From Pseudomonas cichorii (lineage in GTDB: Bacteria; Pseudomonadota; Gammaproteobacteria; Pseudomonadales; Pseudomonadaceae): DNA of 64,000 bases. The stretch lies in NCBI RefSeq assembly GCF_018343775.1, contig NZ_CP074349.1, positions 496,001-560,000 on the forward strand, given 5' to 3'. Below, one piece after another: positions 61,001 to 64,000 of this stretch; positions within the stretch are counted from its first letter, which is position 1; each line of letters starts with the position of its first letter. Made by a program: the position numbers and the translations under genes. A model generated the notes under the pieces. The model ran no database searches. It had not been told where the DNA came from and saw only the letters and a program-made list of their open reading frames with translations.

Positions 61001-64000
61001 TGTAGGCGCTGGCGGTTTCGCTATCGCCGTCACGCAAGGACTGGAGCGCTCGAACTGTGTCATGCAGGGACAGCAAGGCACCTACGGCAAAGCTGGCAGG
61101 TGGAAAGGGCAGGGTGACAATGGTGGCTATCACTTCGATGCTGACCCAGATCAGCCTGGCCAGCATGTCATTGCGCCCGGTGGTGGTTTCTTTCACATCC
61201 CGCAGTTTGCGCAGGATCGGGCGATTGAAGCAGGTGTCGGCGAAGTCGGAAATGGGTTCTCTGGGTAGAAAAGGTGCTTTGTTGGCGTTGCCCTTTTGCA
61301 TGTCTCTCAGGAAGAACGACAGGGCCTTGCGTGATTTGAGGCGGCAGCGGTCCTTGTAGTAGTCGATCATGCCCGGTGTGCCGAGTGACTCGGTGAAGCT
61401 GCTGAACAGACGGAACTCTATGCCGTCCGGTGCCCGTGGCGTATAGAGAAGCGCCGCCTGCCTGATGGACATGGGGAGAATGGCCACACAACCTTGCACG
61501 GTTTCGACATGGATCAGGTTGGTGTCGGAGATGACCAGTTGATTGATGCCTCCCAGTCCGGAGGCAATAAAGGGTTTATCCACATGGATCTGCAATGGAT
61601 ACAGCGGGTATTGCTCGCGGATCCGCGGTTCGCTCACATGGGCGTGATCGATAGAGTCCATTAGCCATTGATGCTGCGTCGGGCTGATATGCCCCTTGAG
61701 CAGGCTGCGCAAGGCCGCCGCTTTCATCTGTAGCTGGGTCATCAGCAGGCTGGTCTTGCGCCGGTATTCATAACCCTGCGAGTTCGGGTTGAGCAGGGTG
61801 CTGTTCACCAGAGCGATATAGTCGTCGGCCAGCCATTGATTGCGTACCGACTCGGCGACTTTCTCCGGCGACAGCGCGTTGAGGTTCACGCCTTGCGGGC
61901 CGCTGAAGGTCGCCTGAGTGTCGGCGGTGCTGCGAATGATGCCGATGCTGTCGTCATAGCCATTGAGCAGCATGTCGGTGTAGGAGAGGGTTTCGCGTTC
62001 GCTGCGGATCACGACCATGTCGGGGTCTATGCTGCCGGCCGGTACACCGAGCAGTTTGCCGATCTGCTTGCTGGCCCGTTCATGCACATAGGCTTTGAAT
62101 GGCTGCATGTGGGTGTGGGGTTGGGCGTCGTAATTCTTGCGTGCGCCGTTGGCAGCGTCTTCCAGGGCTACCAGTTCCTGGCGCTGTGCGAGGCTGGCTT
62201 TTCGATACCAGTCAGGGGTGTGGCGCTCCTGCTCGGACAGCGCCACGCGAATATGCTGCTCGGCAAGGATGCGCAGGCCCGCGTCAAAGTTCGACAGGTT
62301 GACCAGCCCAAGGAAGTCCGCCGAGGGGTAAGGTTTGAGCTTCAATGCAGCCAGTTGTTCTGCCAGTGCAGCGCGAGCCGTAACCTCGATCTGTTTGAGC
62401 AGGTAGTCGCACAACGGGGCCGAACCGGCCCAGCCGACCAGCTCATTGCGCAGTTGGGTTTCATTGTCAAAGGCCCAGAAGCACTGAGGTTGCGCAGTAT
62501 CGACCGCGACCAGAATCAGGCGCTCCAACTGGCCGGTTGCCGTTTCCTGGCGAATGACCAGCAGCTTGCTCAGTATCTGGCGGTTCAGCTTGACCTGCTG
62601 GACGATCAGCCGAGAGTCCGTTGGGGACTGTTCCGGGTTCGTCACGGCTTCGACCGTTGTGAAGTCCTCGGGCCGGATATGGCCCTGCATTTTCGCTGCG
62701 TACGCCAGGGAGCTTATCTGGCGGCGGGTCAGAAGCATCATGACTTGCTGGTTGTATTCCTTGTGGTACTCGGTTTGCTGAAAGGCAGCAAAACTCAGTC
62801 GCAGGTCAAGTTCGTCGATGAGCTTTGCCAGATAGGCCGGAGTCAGGGAGGCGTAATCTGTTGCCAACGGTACGTCTTCAAGGCTGAAGGTCGTATGTTC
62901 GAGAAATTCAGAACCCTGCTTGCGGTCACCAGGGTGCAGGCCGTACAGGGCCAGTTCTGTCAGTGAACGGGTCAGCGTGTAGGGGGCGCCTGTCACGGGA
63001 AGGGTGCGCTGAGTGGTTGCCTTGACGGCGCTCGGGTCCAGGTCGTAACCCAGGTCGTTGGCCAGTCGGGTGCGCAGTTGTGTCTTGGCAAACTGCTCCG
63101 GTGAAGCTGCCGCATTCAGTGCACTGATCGTGACTGCGCGAGCCTGATCATACTGTTGCAGACGCTCGGCATAGGCGTTGCGATCCTCCTGGCTGGCCAT
63201 CTTGATCCAGTCCGGCAGGCTGCGGCGGTAGCGTCTCTCCAGTGAAGCCAGCTCGCGCAGTTCCAGCATGGCGGCGGGACCGAACAGGCCGCGCATGCCG
63301 ATGGCCGCCTGGATAAGCGTCCGGCGTTTTGTTCTGTCATCGATTGCTGTCAGTGCGCAGGCGTAGCGGACATCTGCATACTGTTTATCCAGCAGCCTGT
63401 TCATGGCATAGGCGTAGGGCGCGCCAACGATGGGCTTGAGCAGCAGGTCGTTGGCCGTGAAGGGTTCGAGATGCAGATCGGGATCGTTGTCGATGGCTGT
63501 CAGCACGTCCTGATAGCGCTGCTCGAAGCAATTGAACAGCGCATCTTTCAACGTCGGATCATTGAGCCAGTTGGCGAGGGTTTCGCGCATCTCTGTCTGG
63601 CTGCTGAAGCCTGTGGCTCCAATGCCGGGCAAGACCAGCAGGGTATGCCCCTGTTCCCGGGACATCACCAGTGCACCCGCCACTTCGGCCTGTTCGTTTT
63701 CCTGAAGCTGCACCTGCAAGGCAAAGTTTCTGGCGGGAACTGTCTGGGGGGTATCCGACCGACGGCGTGAGGCGGGCAGGCACGCAATATAGTGCGCGGC
63801 GAGATCGCGCTCGTGGATCTTGATGCTCAGTTCGTCTCGCAGAGCTTGTTGCATGCCGGTCAGAAATTTCTCGTAGCGGGTTCCGTCGGATGCACTGGGT
63901 GCGTCCCAGTAGTCATTGATACGCTGCAACAGGCGGACGGTTTCCTGCTCTTGCCGTGAGGCGTCCGCATCCAGCAGGTCGTCATCGACTGCTGGAAGTG
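58020..64000 (-). CDS. Very large dermonecrotic-toxin-like (DUF6543) protein with two GESH-type domains, 5' end outside window
   Basis: About 1990 residues are visible, open to the window edge. The N-terminal 1000 residues are DUF6543-like (blocks such as RYEKFLTGMQQALRDEL and GVPAGSIDPDMVVIRSE), typical of Pseudomonas dermonecrotic-toxin homologues. A hydrophobic hairpin (about 61070-61165) could be a translocation segment. The C-terminal part has two homologous domains, at about 59515-60085 and 58421-58975. The second has GVVIGESHSSVASKK, YLEHLLADLHQADLDRF, an AIDCSASY strand and LVGNTHANTY, the pattern of TIKI/ChaN-like hydrolases found in membrane-targeted effector toxins. The first copy has SEAPKS and LLDEKLATTH instead. 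Likely a secreted or contact-delivered toxin; delivery route and immunity gene are not visible. Confidence 0.8.
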   Translation of the reverse strand, partial: LPAVDDDLLDADASRQEQETVRLLQRINDYWDAPSASDGTRYEKFLTGMQQALRDELSIKIHERDLAAHYIACLPASRRRSDTPQTVPARNFALQVQLQENEQAEVAGALVMSREQGHTLLVLPGIGATGFSSQTEMRETLANWLNDPTLKDALFNCFEQRYQDVLTAIDNDPDLHLEPFTANDLLLKPIVGAPYAYAMNRLLDKQYADVRYACALTAIDDRTKRRTLIQAAIGMRGLFGPAAMLELRELASLERRYRRSLPDWIKMASQEDRNAYAERLQQYDQARAVTISALNAAASPEQFAKTQLRTRLANDLGYDLDPSAVKATTQRTLPVTGAPYTLTRSLTELALYGLHPGDRKQGSEFLEHTTFSLEDVPLATDYASLTPAYLAKLIDELDLRLSFAAFQQTEYHKEYNQQVMMLLTRRQISSLAYAAKMQGHIRPEDFTTVEAVTNPEQSPTDSRLIVQQVKLNRQILSKLLVIRQETATGQLERLILVAVDTAQPQCFWAFDNETQLRNELVGWAGSAPLCDYLLKQIEVTARAALAEQLAALKLKPYPSADFLGLVNLSNFDAGLRILAEQHIRVALSEQERHTPDWYRKASLAQRQELVALEDAANGARKNYDAQPHTHMQPFKAYVHERASKQIGKLLGVPAGSIDPDMVVIRSERETLSYTDMLLNGYDDSIGIIRSTADTQATFSGPQGVNLNALSPEKVAESVRNQWLADDYIALVNSTLLNPNSQGYEYRRKTSLLMTQLQMKAAALRSLLKGHISPTQHQWLMDSIDHAHVSEPRIREQYPLYPLQIHVDKPFIASGLGGINQLVISDTNLIHVETVQGCVAILPMSIRQAALLYTPRAPDGIEFRLFSSFTESLGTPGMIDYYKDRCRLKSRKALSFFLRDMQKGNANKAPFLPREPISDFADTCFNRPILRKLRDVKETTTGRNDMLARLIWVSIEVIATIVTLPFPPASFAVGALLSLHDTVRALQSLRDGDSETASAYILTAMLNSFGAAGDLHSGLKGFGSVVRQVGPPPSPDSALRPVKRVPSLPRYEDLFPIKLNDEALLVGKPDTNGYFPVLRNVSGSPTEAGSTGQFIRPGSGTWQPLDAATPSPAGVHDGFEVRLSLNNVPRIGDGHAKGVCTVNGKQYIELSGKTFEVQYDTQIHCWQIIDPQNPFAFFGKQPVRLDEQGKWQLADRQQLRGGGRDSPQNYRPLPEAEATGTGTTPGDYELPAQMQPHMELIISGEGYDPSGLGMMQYFETYFMEMRLRFTVLREKLYHDAHAFFSAPSLPARPSLPTLESGASLDTLFESLLAHNSGLVLSEAPKSVASKRLLIQNMPLLAKERVEILYIEHLFTDKHLPKLARYRQLGKKTRSGSHEIKEHLEYLNDKALNNQTTEYDYYHLIKIAHRHGIEVRPFSSSISYPLIRHPVTAAAGDTAASQKMSNFFGHKLISSDVASEPSRRWIALLDEKLATTHGQIPGIAELQGVPSVHIQDVASGSPTRIKTTAGSASADSAARCDFTIEFANPLTIPPAKTLPESTLLDMALFKELGNRKSIENPKLWSGEYGFHWGDTKGWLRIEPDHWTPNSPSSAIQKSLADATYEVPLENRSTLYQLANFEHKGLDQHYFFMDPELSAVRGKFFQVRAKLQADARNIAAIELPVRPKMPNVEPKAPLPDFLQTLYQHTDGVVIGESHSSVASKKLIIDNLPLLSQQKVKTLYLEHLLADLHQADLDRFFETGQMSKTLLHDLKRLDRGHYTDPNRIYTFEQLVLKAQQNGVEIRAIDCSASYHLKGILGEAPTTRQQMMNYFAHLTIRKHQEVMGSHKWIALVGNTHANTYQQIIPGIAELEAGIGLRVIDTPPGQSRGVIADPGDRIRRGLIPETVPIKSDYLVEMEIPGATQGIVIRPVQTLPVEQRLTRPGMFLIEESEDGLQTIVHRSRDTFIHRTPIQVNAEGKLYIDRPTWTNAHLTPYNNMFALVAALEELNLMHVT

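Overview
The window is chromosomal DNA of a Pseudomonas, most likely from the P. syringae/P. fluorescens side of the genus. The evidence is high-GC coding DNA, Pseudomonas REP palindromes (GTAGGAGCGAATTCATTCGCGAA and GCGAGCAAGCTCCCTCCCAC types), and several blocks whose order matches P. aeruginosa as I remember it: metK-ArsR-type regulator-tkt-epd-pgk-lipoproteins-fba; dgcA-dgcB-etf-gbcA-gbcB; msrA-dipA-aceF-aceE-glnE; waaF-waaC-waaG-waaP-kinases. No phage, IS element, CRISPR array, tRNA or rRNA gene was seen.

Layout. 0-2.7 kb holds envelope and housekeeping genes: the end of a DUF2780 protein, an acyltransferase, a retropepsin-like protein and a glutathione S-transferase homologue. 2.8-8.2 kb is a Fur-boxed siderophore uptake locus on the minus strand (ECF sigma, FecR anti-sigma, TonB receptor, PepSY ferrisiderophore reductase, small membrane protein), ordered like foxI-foxR-foxA-foxB. 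8.3-14.5 kb is mixed: a DeoR-type regulator divergent from an EamA transporter, MAPEG, a c'-type cytochrome lipoprotein, DUF1090, LigB, a LysE exporter and a periplasmic protein of 20-residue NIFGG repeats. 14.8-23.7 kb covers methyl-cycle and central carbon genes: a SahR-like ArsR/methyltransferase regulator with metK, divergent from tkt, epd, pgk, three small lipoproteins and fba. 24-36.4 kb is glycine betaine and dimethylglycine catabolism: an M19-like protein, a DUF5943 protein, DgcA, DgcB, an ETF pair, then divergent gbcA and gbcB. GbcAB demethylates betaine to dimethylglycine; DgcAB with the ETF carries on to sarcosine. 36.5-39.9 kb holds a small hypothetical, a beta-propeller, RlmJ and MsrA. 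40-47.4 kb holds the c-di-GMP phosphodiesterase DipA and the pyruvate dehydrogenase genes aceF and aceE. 47.8-57.9 kb holds glnE and the LPS inner-core operon (two heptosyltransferases, a glucosyltransferase, four kinase-fold proteins). 58.0-64.0 kb is the 3' part of a very large dermonecrotic-toxin-like gene that runs off the right edge.

Most notable signals: (1) the 730-bp gap between etfB and gbcA is a 3.5-copy imperfect tandem repeat of about 170-190 bp, each copy opening with a DnaA-box-like TGTGGATAA, with further perfect boxes inside etfA and etfB; (2) the large toxin carries two tandem copies of a GESH-type domain, the first of which has lost its key residues; (3) tkt has a structured leader ending in a stem and U-run; (4) a perfect 24-bp palindrome lies in front of the SahR-like gene; (5) two mirror-image 13-bp operators stand 52 bp apart between aceE and glnE; (6) several family members lack expected active-site or cluster residues (M19-like protein, DgcA Fe-S motif, one LPS kinase, DipA GGDEF). 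Functions come from motif and family recognition by eye; no alignment, folding or database search was run.
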